Assembly (NCBI GenBank): GCA_030704615.1
Contig: CM060732.1
Coordinates: 19,902,001 to 19,966,000, forward strand
Origin: Takakia lepidozioides
Taxonomy: Eukaryota > Streptophyta > Takakiopsida > Takakiales > Takakiaceae
Reading direction: 5' to 3'
Length of the DNA stretch: 64,000 bases
The notes under the pieces were generated by a model that was not told the DNA's origin, made no database searches, and worked only from the letters and a program-made list of their open reading frames with translations. The position numbers were made by a program, and so were the translations under genes. Below, one piece after another: positions 44,667 through 56,300 of the stretch. How positions within the stretch are numbered: position 1 is the stretch's first letter; every line of letters begins with the position of its first letter.

Positions 44667-45224
44667 TGTCACTGACATAGCCCAGATGAACTTACTAGGA
44701 GTAAATACCAGAAGTTACCAAGTTACCATGTTATCGAAAGTTATCATGACTTATCGTGATTTATCATAAATTACCATTAGTTACCAAGTTACCGAAAGTT
44801 TATCAAATTACCGAGAGTAACTTGGGAAACTGCTCAGGAAGCTTTTTTTGGAGGAAACTTCTCCATCAAGAAATCTCCATTGGGGAAGCTTCTTAGAGAA
44901 CTTCCTAGTAGCCAATATATATAGGAGGCGAGACTGGACACTTTTCAGTCTCGCCAACACAAGTTCAAGCTACTCTTGTTTCCAGTCCCAGTACTCCAGT
45001 ACTCTAGTCCAGTTTCCAGTATCTGGTACTCCAGTCTAGTTTCCAGCATTCCAGTATTCAAGTCGAGTTCCAGTATCTTGTACTCTTGTCCATTGTTATA
45101 AAGATCATCTTGATTCTTCTTTATCCATCATGCATTCAGCCACGCCGACCTTGACTTCGTGTCTAGTCTTGTACCTCTAAGTTTGATCTCTTGTTTGTGT
45201 TCAGTCATGCTCTCGTCCTTGACA
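44667..45224 (+). mobile_element. 5' LTR of the chromovirus
   Basis: Starts TGTCAC and ends TTGACA. It contains a TATA-like TATATATA at 44916-44923. The direct repeat AGTTACCAAGTTACC lies near the start and a string of CCAGTACTCCAG-type repeats near 44980-45080. 558 bp. Confidence 0.88.
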
Positions 45225-45575
45225 GTTTGGCGAGACTAAAGTTTGTTCCTTAGTTAGTTGAGATAGAAGGCACATTTGCGGAAATGGTAGCCACCTTGCA
45301 GAGCCTTCAGCTCCAGATGCAATTATGCTGACAACTGAGTTTTTCAATTATGCTGATTGTAATCTTGCAAAAGCTGATTCGCTCTGAAGTTCGAAGGGCT
45401 CAGAGTCAAACCTTGAAGTTATGAGTGGGTAGGTGTTCTTGTATGAAAGTGTCAATGATGTGACAAGCTCCTAACCCTTACTCTGCATATGTGGTCTCTA
45501 AAAACCTCTCTCTCTTCTAGACCTTGCAACCATTTTCTTCCTTCGTATTGAGTTATATTTTATATATGAAGTAAA

Positions 45576-48500
45576 ATGAACTTGAAGGGGATTGGACGAC
45601 CGTTAGCATCAGGATTCATTGACCATGAAACTCGACCCCTTGAAGTGAAGCTTAAAGATCAAGCATCACAGATTATTTTCAACGTCATCCAATCTCCAAC
45701 GAATCTTGTGATCCTTAGACTTCCCTGGTTTGTACTTCATAATCCTGACATCAACTGACGATCGCGAAAAAATTTCGGCAAGACAAAAATGCAAAAGTAC
45801 CAAGGGTATTTAACCCCTGTTTCTTGGAGCTAGAGCCTTCATGAGAGCTACAAAAAAAGACGCGACATTTGCACTTTATGCGACTCCGATCAAGACCACA
45901 ACAGACCAAGGTACTTCGACACTCAGTATCAATATTGTCTTCGAGAAGAAAAATGCAGACATGTTGCCAGAACATCGACCTTACGATTGTGCAATTGAGT
46001 TGCAAGAAGGAGCCCAATCACCATTCGGCCCAATCTACAATTTATCTCAGACGGAGTTGGCTGCTTTACGCGAATACATTGATGAAAATTTGTCGAAGAA
46101 TTTCATTCGACATTCGAAATCACCCACAGGAGCACCTATCATATTTGTGAAGAAGAAGGACGGATCGTTACGTATGTGTGTGGACTATCGTAGGCTCAAC
46201 AAAGTCACTATAAAAAATCGTTACCCACTACCGTTGATTTTCGAACTCCTCGAACAACTTGTACGCACAAAGATTGACTTGAGAGGAGCCTACAACCTTG
46301 TACGAACAAAAGAATGAGACGAATGGAAGATTGTTTTTCACACAAGGTACGGACATTTCGAATACAATGTTATGTCTTTTGGTCTAACAAATGATGAATG
46401 ACATCTTTCGAGAATTTTTAGATGACTTTGTAATCATCTATTTGGACGACATTTTGATATTTTCGCAGAACGAAGAAGAATATGATCGCATGCACGCCTT
46501 GTCCTTGATAAATTGAGGAAAAGAGGACTATATGCCAAGTTGGAAAAATGTCTTTTCCATCAATCTGAAGTCGAATTTTGGGCTACATCATTTCCGACAA
46601 ATGAGTCTTTATGGATCAGAAGAAAATACAAACTATCATCGAGTGGATTAAACCAACTTCGGTCCGAGATGTTTAATGTTTTCTAGGATTTGCAAATTTC
46701 TATAGAATCTTCATCAAGGACTATTCCCAAATTGCTGCACCATTGACACGACTCACAAAGAAGGACAAATTTGTATGGGACGAGAAGGCTGACCAGACAT
46801 TTGAAATGCTGAAGCAGACATTTACACGGCTCCATTCTGGTACATGCATACCCATCTAAACCATTTTTTTTTTAAGCAGATGCATCGGACTTTGCACTTG
46901 GTGCTATACTCTCTCAATACGGTACGGATGGCCGACTTCACCCTGTTGGTTTTCGTTCTCGCAAATTTTCCGCTGCAAAGATCAATTATGAAATCTATGA
47001 CAAAGAACTTCTAGCAATCATCGATGCTTTTGAGGAGTGGCGTCATCTATTGGAGGGAGCTAAACATCAGGTCACTGTCTACACCGATCACAAAAACCTC
47101 GAATATTTTATGAGTGCTCGTGTCTTGAATCGACATCAAGCAAGATGGGGTATGTCACTAGCAAGGTTTGATTTTGTTATTACCTATCGTCCGGGACATC
47201 TTCAAGGAAAACCCGATGCTCTTTCTCAACTATCGTATCTTGCGCTGAAAAAAAGGGAGACAAGTTTCGACCAACAGAAATCCATCATCTTGAAACCAAC
47301 AAATCTCCAATTGAATATGCTATCCATGTTCACCTATGATGATGCAGAGATCATAAAGGAGATTCAGGAAGCACTGAAGAGCGACCAGTTTGCTACGACA
47401 CTACGAAGTCAACTAAATCGACCTCGAGACAACCCACATGTTACAAACGACTTCGAATTTAAAGACGGTTTGTTTTATTTTCAAGGACTTCTCTATGCAC
47501 CTCAAGAACCTATACGACTTCGAATTCTTCAAAGAGGTCATGATCTTCCGGCTGTATGACCTTTCGGCTTCAACAAAACAATGGAATTGATATCCAGGGA
47601 CTATTGGTGGCCGCAGATGTGGAAACTCGTGAAGAATTTATAAATCTTGCGACACGTGTGTTAGAGTGAAGGGACCACGACATCGACCTTACGGTCTTCT
47701 TCAACCATTACCCATTCCCAAGGGTCCATGGTTGTCCGTGTCTATGGACTTTATTACGAAGCTTCCAATTTCCAAGACCACCGATTCAATCCTTGTTATT
47801 GTGGATCGTTTTATGAAGATGACACATTTCATTCCATGTAATAAGACGGTTACAGACGAGGAAACTACAAGACTCTTCCTCAACAATATCTACCGCATTC
47901 ATGGACTTCCGAAAGACATCGTATCTGATCGAGGACCGCAATTCATATCAAATTTCTGGAGGGGATTATTTCACATATTGGATACTAAGATCACTCTCTA
48001 CAGCTAATCATCCACAGATTGATGTTCAAACCGAACGCGTAAACCAGATTTTGGAACAATATCTTCGTTGTACGAAAAATTATCACCGAGATAATTGGAC
48101 GGACCTTTTGCCATTAGCTGAGTTTGCATACAACAACACTATACATTCTTCGACTAAACAAACTTCATTTTTCTCCAATTATGGTCATCATCCTCAAGCA
48201 AACCCTTTCCACATGAAGACTGTTAGAAGCCCTACTGTAGAAAACCTTGATACTTATCTTGCTACGATTCACAAAGAGCTTACATTCCACCTCGCAGAAG
48301 CTAAAAAGCAATACAAAGAGTATGCAGATCAACATCGTCAACTCCAACTCCAACCCCAGTTCAAGGTCGGAGATCGTGTGTGGCTTCTTCTCGACGGGAT
48401 ATACAAACCTCGCAACCATCAAGGAAATTGGATTATCAACGCCTGAGACCATTCAAAATTATTCGACAAATAAATCCGGTCAGTTTTTGGCTTGAACTCC

Positions 48501-48787
48501 CATGAAGTATGCGCATCCATCCAGTCTTTCATGTTTCATTATTATAGTTGTATCATCCATCGAATATTCCAAGGAGAGCTTCCGTACCACTCCAACCAGT
48601 CGAAATCAATCAGGAAATCGAGTATGAAGTCTACGAAATCCTAGACTCTCGCATCAAGTACAAATGTCTTGAGTATTTTGTACATTGGAAAGGCTACGAC
48701 ATCAGCGAACGAACGTGGGAACTTTCATCCAACCTCGCCAATGCATCTGACAAAGTCCAAGAGTTTTTATCAACGATATCCAGCTAG
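45576..48787 (+). pseudogene. pol: Pol of the chromovirus: PR-RT-RH-IN-chromodomain, many breaks
   Basis: Protease C-terminal half (SPTNLVILRLPWFVLHNP) at 45576-45755. RT from 45841: [45 protein letters not shown], then past stops YLDDILIFSQN near 46440. RNase H: ADASDFALGAILSQ-like in broken frames near 46880, and HQVTVYTDHKNLEYFM at 47070. Integrase: DYWWPQMWK near 47602, first Asp in SMDFITKLP (47740), second in SDRGPQFIS (47925), Glu in VQTERVNQILEQYLR (48025). Chromodomain near 48620-48780 (YFVHWKGYDISERTWE). The chromodomain probably guides integration toward methylated heterochromatin histones. Stops at 45758, 46317 and 47559, plus several frame changes, make it non-functional. Confidence 0.88.
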
Positions 48788-49425
48788 CCCCGAGCTACAC
48801 GTCAATAAGACGTCACACAAAACGTGAGGTCAACCAAGTTAGTTTCAAGGTGAAGACTCCACATTCAGTGTACCTGATCTACGCTAAGGATGGAGGAGCA
48901 CCACACATCAGTATATATAGCTACACTTCCAGCACTCTTGCATCTTGTATTGGCAGCATGAAGTCATAGAAACCAGATACATCGGAGTTGTCGCTTACCC
49001 AACTACCAGATCACTGTTTCCGTCCGACTCTCACTCACGACCTTCAACATCACACCGACGCTCTCGAGACGATGGGCCAACGATGCGATACGTACTTCCT
49101 CGTCTAGACCTCGTACGACGACAAGTGGAGCCTATTCGAAGTCTGATAATCCGGTTGGAGTTTGAGGCTTCGAATCCAGAGGGCAGCGAAATCATGTTTG
49201 AAGGCAGCTTCGAAAATCAGAGTGTTCAAATCACTGCGTGGTCCCAAGTTCAAGGTGTTAGATACTATCGATGGTTGTAGGGACCTATTAAATCATTTGA
49301 GTAAAGAACGAAGAGCCGAATACTTGGTAAATACCATTCGTCGGATTTTGGATTTTCTCCAACTCTAAGCAAGTCCAAGATTTTACCGCTTCTCGAGGAA
49401 CTCGGCCGCTAGAGGAGGGGGTGAA
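48788..49425 (+). other. Tail of the chromovirus between chromodomain and 3' LTR
   Basis: Contains an open frame 48945-49280 with no domain I recognise and an LTR-like TATATATAG at about 48911. It ends at the polypurine tract. Confidence 0.4.
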
Positions 49426-49811
49426 GGTCACGGAAATAGCCCATGAAACTTATCAAGAGTAAATATCAGAAGTTACCAAATTACCATGTTACCGAAAGTT
49501 ATCATGACTTCGACAATCTTCAGTATCACCAACACAAGTTCAAGCTACTCTTGTTTCCAGTCCCAGTACTCCAGTCCAGACTCCATTACTCTAGTCCAGT
49601 TTCCAGTATCTGGTACTCCAGTCCAATTTCCAGCATTCTAGTATTCAAGTCGAGTTCCAGTATCTTGTACTCTTGTCCATTGTTATAAAGATCATCTTGA
49701 TTCTTCTTTATCCATCATGCATTCGACCACGCCGACCTTGACCTCGTGTCTAGTCTTGTACCTCTAAGTTTGATCTCTTGTTTGTGTTCAGTCATGCTCT
49801 CGTCCTTGACA
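49426..49811 (+). mobile_element. 3' LTR of the chromovirus, internally deleted
   Basis: Matches the 5' LTR at both ends (GTCACGGAAATAGCCC start, one base changed; CTCGTCCTTGACA end) but is 386 bp. About 170 bp are missing after ATCATGACTT, including the TATA-containing part of U3. Confidence 0.88.
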
Positions 49812-51373
49812 GTCGTGAGGAAAAAAACTAGTCATGGAGTGAATTATGGGATTGGGGAAGAGGCTGGTGGTGGCGCTGTGAATGTGGGGTGTGTTGGCGG
49901 GTGTCTGAGTCTTGGGAGGATGGTTGTCGTGGGTCGGGTGGCTTTGGGAGAGTTGCATCCCAATATTGGGGGTTTGGTGAATTTTGGGGAGGGGTCTTCT
50001 AATGGGAGTTTTGGGCACGATGAGGCCTCGTCGGACATAGACGAGGATTTTGAGGGTGACGATGGGTACTCTGCCGACGAATGTGACTGGGAGAATGATG
50101 TGGTTGATATGGAGTGCGATGAGGAGCCAACCGCCGATTTTGTCAACATGTTCAAGCCAAAAACTTGGGAAACTAATGTTGGCCTTCTTCTCTCCTGAGT
50201 CTGTACAAATAGGGGTGCTTTTACTGGCCTTGTACCTAGTCCCTGCCTGCCAGAGATGAAGGGCTCACATCCTGTTTGGTTCTTTGTCGTTGTTTGGAGA
50301 CAACATGTGCTTGCACGGATATGCAGGGATTCCAATCGTTATGCATGTGATGCTTTGGGTACGGGCACTCGTGGGGGGCCTCGGTGGAAAGAGCTCACTG
50401 TTCCGGAGTTGAGGGCTTGGATTGGCATATGTGTCTTCATGGGCGTGAAGAAGTGGCCCCGAACTCGCTTGTACTGGCAAAAATCGGAGTAATTCTTCTC
50501 TTGTCCTGTCATCCGCAAAGTGATGACAAATGGTACGGGCGAGGCCATACGCCGCTGTTTACATCTTGTTGACAACGCCACTTTGGTGGCGAATTGGAGG
50601 AGTCCCTATTACGACAAGCTTGGAAAGCTTAGGTGGGCCTGTAATGAGATTGTTGATAGGTGTAAAAGTCTTTGGAATCTTCACAAAATGGTGACCGTTG
50701 ATGAGGTCATGATTCGTTACAAGGGGAGGTACTGTCCAATTATGATGTATATTCCTAAGAAACCATGCAAGTGGGGCATAAAGGTGTGGGCTGTGGTTTA
50801 CTCAGAGAGTCCATATGCTACGATTTTTGTTTTTACTATGGTAAGAATGCATGAGGGGCAGATGGCCAGAGGCAAAAAAGTGGGAAGGGAAAATGTTACG
50901 ATGTTTTTTGCTGGCTGGCCGAAGGGCTGCATGGTTTGGGCCATGTAGTGGTCACTGACAATTATTTTACCTCTGTCCAGCTTCTATATGACTTGGCCAA
51001 ACTTGGCACTTGGGCCACTGGCATAGTTAGATTGAGCAGAAAGGGTCTCTCTCCCCCTTTGCTGAAAATGAAGAATTCCAAAACTGCCAAGCAAGGCCAG
51101 TCATGGTATAGGATGCATGTTTCAAGGGAGGTGGCTGCTATGTTGTGGTGGGACAAGAAGGGGGTGTTTTTACTGTCATCTACAGCTAGGCCAGTATGCA
51201 GCCCTTCCTCTCCTGTGACTGTACGTCGTTTTGTGGGAAACCAAAGAATGTCTGTGTTATCCGTGCCTGCACATGTGCAATATCAAACATACATACGAGG
51301 GGTAGATGTGCATGACCAGCTTTGGGGTGCGTATAACTTGCAGCTGCGCACAAAGAAGTGGTGGCATCGTGTG

Positions 51374-51401
51374 TTTTTTTTTTTTTTTTTTTTTTTTTTT
51401 T
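51374..51401 (+). repeat. Poly(T) tract of 28 bases
   Basis: Uninterrupted T run within the piggyBac transposase after KKWWHRV. It encodes poly-Phe and shifts the frame relative to the C-terminal domain. Confidence 0.98.
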
Positions 51402-51723
51402 GATACCACGGACTGTGGTGAATGCGTATATCTTGCATTCTGTGGTGGAGAGAAGGATGGGGCATCGGGTCATGACCCATCTGGAATTCAATCTGGCTTT
51501 GGCATATGCTTTGACAGCGGGCTGCTACACTGACAACATGGACACCACTGGGGATGTGGGATGCATGTTTGTGCATCAGTGCCTTCACACGACACGACGG
51601 CGATTGTGTGTTGTGTGTCATGTTTGTACTCACTATTATTGCCCTGGCTGTGATGGCAGCCACTTGTGCTTGGGCATGTTTGGAATGAGGCACACCGACA
51701 TGCCACGAGGTGACTGCAGCTAG

Positions 51724-52871
51724 GCCTTTCAGTGGTGTCTTCTTCCTTGTGTGTGCATTGGTTGTGTGGGTGAGGGTTCATCGGGGTGTTGGATGCATTG
51801 CAGGTATGGCTAGCGTTATCTGTGATACGTGGTGCGTGGGGCGTGGAGTTGTTCTCGTTGATCTGTGGTGGCTGTGGGGTCTGGGGCTCTGCTGTGTTGT
51901 TATGGGCAGTGGGCTTCCTGGGGGTCATGGGGGTGTGTTGCTGATGGTTCATAGGCTAAGGGGGTTGCCGATCGCTGCTGCTTGGTGGAGGGACTGTGAG
52001 GTGATGGGTCTGGCTGTGTTGGCGTGGGATGTTGCGTTTGTGTGTTTCACATACTTTGGGGGGTCGGCGGGGGGGGGGGGACAGTTGCAGCAGTATGGTA
52101 GTGGGTTCTGGTTTTGGGGATGATGCTTGCTGCTTGGGGGGGGGGGGTGGGGGGGGGCTGTCTGCACAATGGGCAGATCGTGGGATTCAACACCCCCAAT
52201 TCTGGGATCATGATATTCGTGGGGAGCTTGTATCGCTGCATTGGGGATAAAGAAAGTAGTTGGTAGTTGGTAGTTGTTAGTTTTCAGTTGCTTGTCGGGT
52301 GAAACGCCGAAACAGAGGGCGTCCCCGAGCCCTTCTTAGGGTGTCGCATTTGGGGTCCCCGTCATTTTGTCGTAAATCGGTGACGTGGCCCATTTTTTGT
52401 AGCCGGAATTGTCTACCGGCTAGGGCAGGGATTCAAGTAGAAATTCACACAAACAGAAATCAGTGCTTGAATTTTTGTTAGAATTCTGAATTTTTTTTTG
52501 GAGGTGGTAGTTCATCATTCAGGGAACACTTTCACCGTAGCAATTGTGATTCCAAGGAAATTTGGACCCCCTAAGCCTGAATTACATGTCATTTGAGCTT
52601 CATGGTGTGTTTTGACCCCCCTGTTTTTCCTTACAAATTGGAATCTGGATGGGGTCTTGTGAGGAAAGGTTTTTTTTGTCGATCCAATTTCCTGGTCAAA
52701 CCATTTTTCCACTCTAAATTTGGAGTGTACCCCAAATTTTGGGCTTGCAAATTTGTTATAATCTTCCAAACGACACGGTGAAATGAGCTGAAATTTTCAC
52801 AGAAGCTGGATGAAGTAGGTATCCTCCCATTCATACGGTTCATCCCTGTGGATGTTAGTTTCCTGAGAGAT
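51724..52871. other. 3' part of piggyBac, non-coding
   Basis: G- and T-rich sequence with runs of 9-10 G near 52071-52080 and 52135-52158. Long open frames here are by-products of composition. No second gene recognised. Confidence 0.4.
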
Positions 52872-52893
52872 ATACCCTCATCCGTGAGGGTAT
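52872..52893. repeat. Right subterminal hairpin of piggyBac
   Basis: Perfect 9-bp arms ATACCCTCA and TGAGGGTAT around a TCCG loop, about 30 bases inside the right TIR. Confidence 0.85.
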
Positions 52894-52943
52894 GTTCTGT
52901 TTTGGAGGGCCCACCAAAAACTGCCTCGTCCATTAGGGGTTGA

Positions 52944-53324
52944 GTTGTTTCTTATGTTGTTTTTCTTCTGTCCTGAAGTGGCCTCGCCCTATAGTGCATT
53001 ATGCCCGGCCGAGGTTATTTTTTTTCTGGTTTGAAGTTGAGTGACTTGGCTTGGAATACAATACCGTCACTTGTGGTTGTGGGTTCAAAGTTCAAACCAC
53101 GTGTGTGTGTGTTGGATGTCATAGGAGGGCTATTGGGTGATACCACAAGTTAGGCTTGCCACTTTGGCAAGCCTTGAGAGGCCACAATTATTTTCTTAAA
53201 GGAAAGAAACTATCCATCTATCGTATAGAACGGACGAAAGTGAGGATTGACGAAGTTAGCATGGCGGATGAAGCCCCGCCCTGTGCCTTTCTTGGAAGAA
53301 GGAAGAGAGGAGGGGGAGAAAACG
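52944..53324. promoter_or_regulatory. 5' flank of the host gene
   Basis: About 380 bases between the piggyBac right end and the host gene ATG; it must include the host promoter. A (GT)n run is at 53100-53111. No clear TATA box seen. Confidence 0.3.
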
Positions 53325-56300
53325 ATGGATGCGCTTGAGCGATTGCAGGGCGTTTATGCCAGGCTGTGTCTCATGCATGCCCATGGCCTTGATACTTCCG
53401 ATGCTGGATCCAATCGATTTTTGGCCGATTTCTTGGTCTTCGTGGTGCGTATTGTGTTTTTTGCTAGTTTTTCCTGGATTGTAAGAATTGCTCTAGTGGA
53501 CTATGTTCTCTCTTCCTCCCTCCAGCATTTTATAATTCATAACTGTGTTTTGCCTAAATGTAAAGCCAATGTGGACGTTCCTTTAGCCTGGTTTCATGCA
53601 CTTCGGTGAAGCACTGGAGTTACTTTTAGAAACTGGCAATGTTGTGTTCCATGCTACAGCCAGGTCTTCCATGCTCGGCATGGCCATGGGCAGCTCCTGG
53701 AGCATACTCAACCTTGTTCTCTATTGGCTATAGACATTCTGAATTCTCTGAATCTTGAACAACTCGTTCTGCATTCACAATCCTCCTAGTTCCCAGATGG
53801 TAGTTTTGGTCGCAGGCATCTGCGAAAATTCAGCTATGATGTCATTATTTGTTGAGATCGAGACGGCCTGGCTCCACCATCGGTTGAAAATCTGCCAGGA
53901 GTTTGCAGTTCTTGTTATTGTACTGCTTGCATCCCTCGCTTGGGTTTGCATTCCGAACCAACTGGTTAGGTTTTCAAGTTTCGTTTTTTTTTGTTAACTA
54001 TATCCAAGGGAGACTCTGTTCTGGGGAAGGTGAGGTAGGCATGAATCTGTGTTTGTGGTTTGTAATCTAACACTCAATTGGGAATGCAAGGTAGTTTTTC
54101 GGTGGAATACCTCATTCTGTATTGAGGGTTAGCAATGTCACAACAATTTAGGGAGTGTAACGTGCACTAGGGGAGGTTTCAGTCTTTGACTTGAACATAA
54201 AGAGGTGCAAACCCTAAACCTTGACTTTGAATCTCAGTCAACTGCGGAAACACTGCAGATAGTTGTTTTCACTTTTCCATAATGCAAATTTTTTTGCATC
54301 TGAGAGTCAAGTGATCTCAAAGGTAGGAATGCTCCTTCAACTTTTCAATGCAAACAGGGGGGAGCACTGAAGAGTTCCGATGAAATGCGGAAAAGATGTG
54401 GGCTGCTTATGGAACTCTTGCCAAAGGTCCCTTCTCTGCACAATTGACTGGTCTGTCGACATCTTTGGAAGGAAAAAAGATTTTACTTGTTAGACTGTGC
54501 TTGCTGTAGCATTGTGACTTGAGAAAAGCGATAGATAGAGGCAGATGTACTCACCATATGGTGCTTGATGCAGAGTAGGGTGTCCTTTGCTAGAAAGAGC
54601 TGTATGCATTAGCCTTGTGCCATAGCTTTGTAGCCATAGACCCTTGGCAGGAGAGGGAGGGAGAATGTCTTGTGCCTGATTGTAGTGATAAGTGTGATAG
54701 TCAGGAGGAGTGATGGGGTATGTGATCTCACCTTGCAGATGTTGACAACAACCTTTCTCCTTGAGCTTGCTGACCTGCAGAACAGAGGTTAGATTTTGGT
54801 TTTCTCTTTAGCATGTTAGTTTGGTGATATTTGGTGGTCTCCTCCAAACCTGCCTTCACTTTGTTGCACGTGTTTCATAGTGTTGGCACAAGGTATCAAG
54901 ATTCACCAACAGCCACTTTACTCCTTCAGGTGTTTGCTGCAGGGACATTCATCACATGCGCATCGACTGGTGGTGAGAGCCAATTTGTGGGTGTAGAATG
55001 TAGGAGATCGAGTTTGGATAGAAACCCTTCTTTGTCAACTCCTCAAGATGTGAAGGAAGGGAGTGGAACAGTGGTGAAGAAATACCATAATGCAGCAAAT
55101 GCTGCCAATTCAGAGAAAGGTGGAAATGGGGATATGGTGCTTATGGTGGGTTTGAAGGATATGGAACGAGCTCGGTCTACTATAGAAGACTTTGTGAGTG
55201 AGCTTTTATAAACTCATCTAATGAACATACCTGATGCTTCATAGTTCGTACTCAATAGCCATAGAACACTGCAGAAGGTTGGCACCACAAGTGAGTGCTT
55301 CATACTGTCGGATATCACAACATATATCACTGCTCCTTTGGTGAATACATTGGTTATAGAGTATGCCAACCAGCTATATCCATGTTTTGCAAGGGATTGA
55401 TCTAACAAACAAACTTGCGACAGTGCAGGTCCTACTTCATGTTCCATAACATGAATGTGCTGGACCCTGGCGATGTGTTTAGCCATCTCCCCATTCTCAT
55501 GTGTGTGGAGGCATTCATATATGAGGTTTACGCAGTTCTCACTATGTCTTCCTGGAGTTTCGTAGATAGGTATAGGAATACTTAGAGCTTATCATTTTCC
55601 AAGTGAAGCAGGGCAGTATTTTCCCTCCCCACCATGGATGCAAGAGCCTCTTTGTTTATGGGTGGGGGACACTGAGCGACGTATGTTCTCTTTGGTGTTG
55701 CTGTATTACACTCTACCAGTTGACTTTAATAAATTGTACGACTTTTGTGCCTCTGTTGGGGCCTTTGTTTTACTTGAAATCTTTGTGGAATTATTGATGC
55801 TTCATCTTTGCATCGTTGTGTTAAGGCATACTTTGGTCGGGATTCTGAATGGGGCGGATTGGGATGCCAGCTGGATGAACGAAATGAGGACGAATTGCAA
55901 CCACCATTGTTGACATACCAGACAGAAGCTGCCCTTCTTCGCTCACACAAATCCGCTACGAGCGTAAATCTTGCAAGTTCTTCATTGTCAACAGGATGCA
56001 TGACCCCTGAAGTCTCAGGCAGAGTGGTTAGCATTCTGCACATATAAATCTATCCGGCTATGAATGCTGGAGTGTGAAGGGGAATGAGAGGATAATTTAC
56101 ATTATTGTTAGTCACCAAGTTACCTCTTTAGAACCCAACATTTATTGCCACTGTCATTCAGGTGCAATGGAGGGGACCCTTTAACTTTTGATGTGGACTG
56201 TTGAGTTGTTTGCCAGCTGCTTCATGTTGGTGTTGCTCAGCAGATGAATAACTATGTGGTTGTGCTCTTGTGATTTCCTTCTGTTTGGTTGAGTACATGC

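Larger units (their letters stand above)
44667..49811 (+). mobile_element. Ty3/gypsy chromovirus inserted in the piggyBac transposase
   Basis: 5145-bp element: 5' LTR 44667-45224, 3' LTR 49426-49811, 5-bp target duplication GTCGT. A polypurine tract (AGAGGAGGGGGTGAA) ends at 49425. Internal coding order is protease, RT, RNase H, integrase, chromodomain. Gag is nearly absent: only about 350 bases lie between the 5' LTR and the protease remnant. RT blocks and the C-terminal chromodomain resemble the Tcn1-like chromoviruses reported from mosses, lycophytes and fungi (family assignment by eye). Many stops and frameshifts. Confidence 0.9.
44280..51723 (+). pseudogene. PiggyBac transposase (DDE_Tnp_1_7 type), interrupted
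   Basis: A short basic start (MAPKRKALAA at 44280) may be exon 1. A clearer exon from about 44495 reads DEDDNDGFSEAVNFVLREDV and runs to the chromovirus insertion at 44667. The frame resumes after 49816 (RKKTSHGVNYG) through an acidic region. The core follows: VRD-type IRACRDSNRYACD-like block and ELRAWIGICVFMGVKKWP (50256-50489); TAA at 50490; LHLVDN; first catalytic Asp in VTVDEVMIRYKGR; a frame change near 50940; second Asp in VVTDNYFTS; RKGLSPP; third Asp in RGVDVHDQL; then KKWWHR, broken by 28 T residues (51374-51401); VVNAYILH; and a C-terminal Cys-rich cross-brace domain (LCVVCHVCTHYYCPGC). All catalytic Asp and the zinc domain are present, but the copy is dead. Confidence 0.88.
43334..52939 (+). 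mobile_element. PiggyBac-superfamily DNA transposon with nested chromovirus
   Basis: 17-bp perfect terminal inverted repeats, CCCCTAATGGACGAGGC (43334-43350) and its complement (52923-52939), flanked by TTAA on the left and TTGA on the right. Target site TTAA and CCC-type ends are family hallmarks. Each end carries a nearby hairpin: GGCGACC / GGTCGCC at 43348-43368 on the left and ATACCCTCA / TGAGGGTAT at 52872-52893 on the right. Total length is 9606 bp, or about 4456 bp after discounting the chromovirus and one target duplication. It encodes a piggyBac transposase (see separate entry). Confidence 0.92.

Noticed and set aside
51710-52258. Possible second cargo gene in piggyBac after the transposase
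   Set aside because: G/T-rich composition keeps frames open; no domain, no consistent codon pattern, and G runs break any product.
53755-53997. Separate small membrane protein gene
   Set aside because: Fits in phase as exon 2 of the host gene (53797-53964) with canonical splice sites.
55603-55797. Additional host-gene exon around 55590-55680
   Set aside because: Open and ending at a GT, but including it is not required for phase and I see no conserved pattern.
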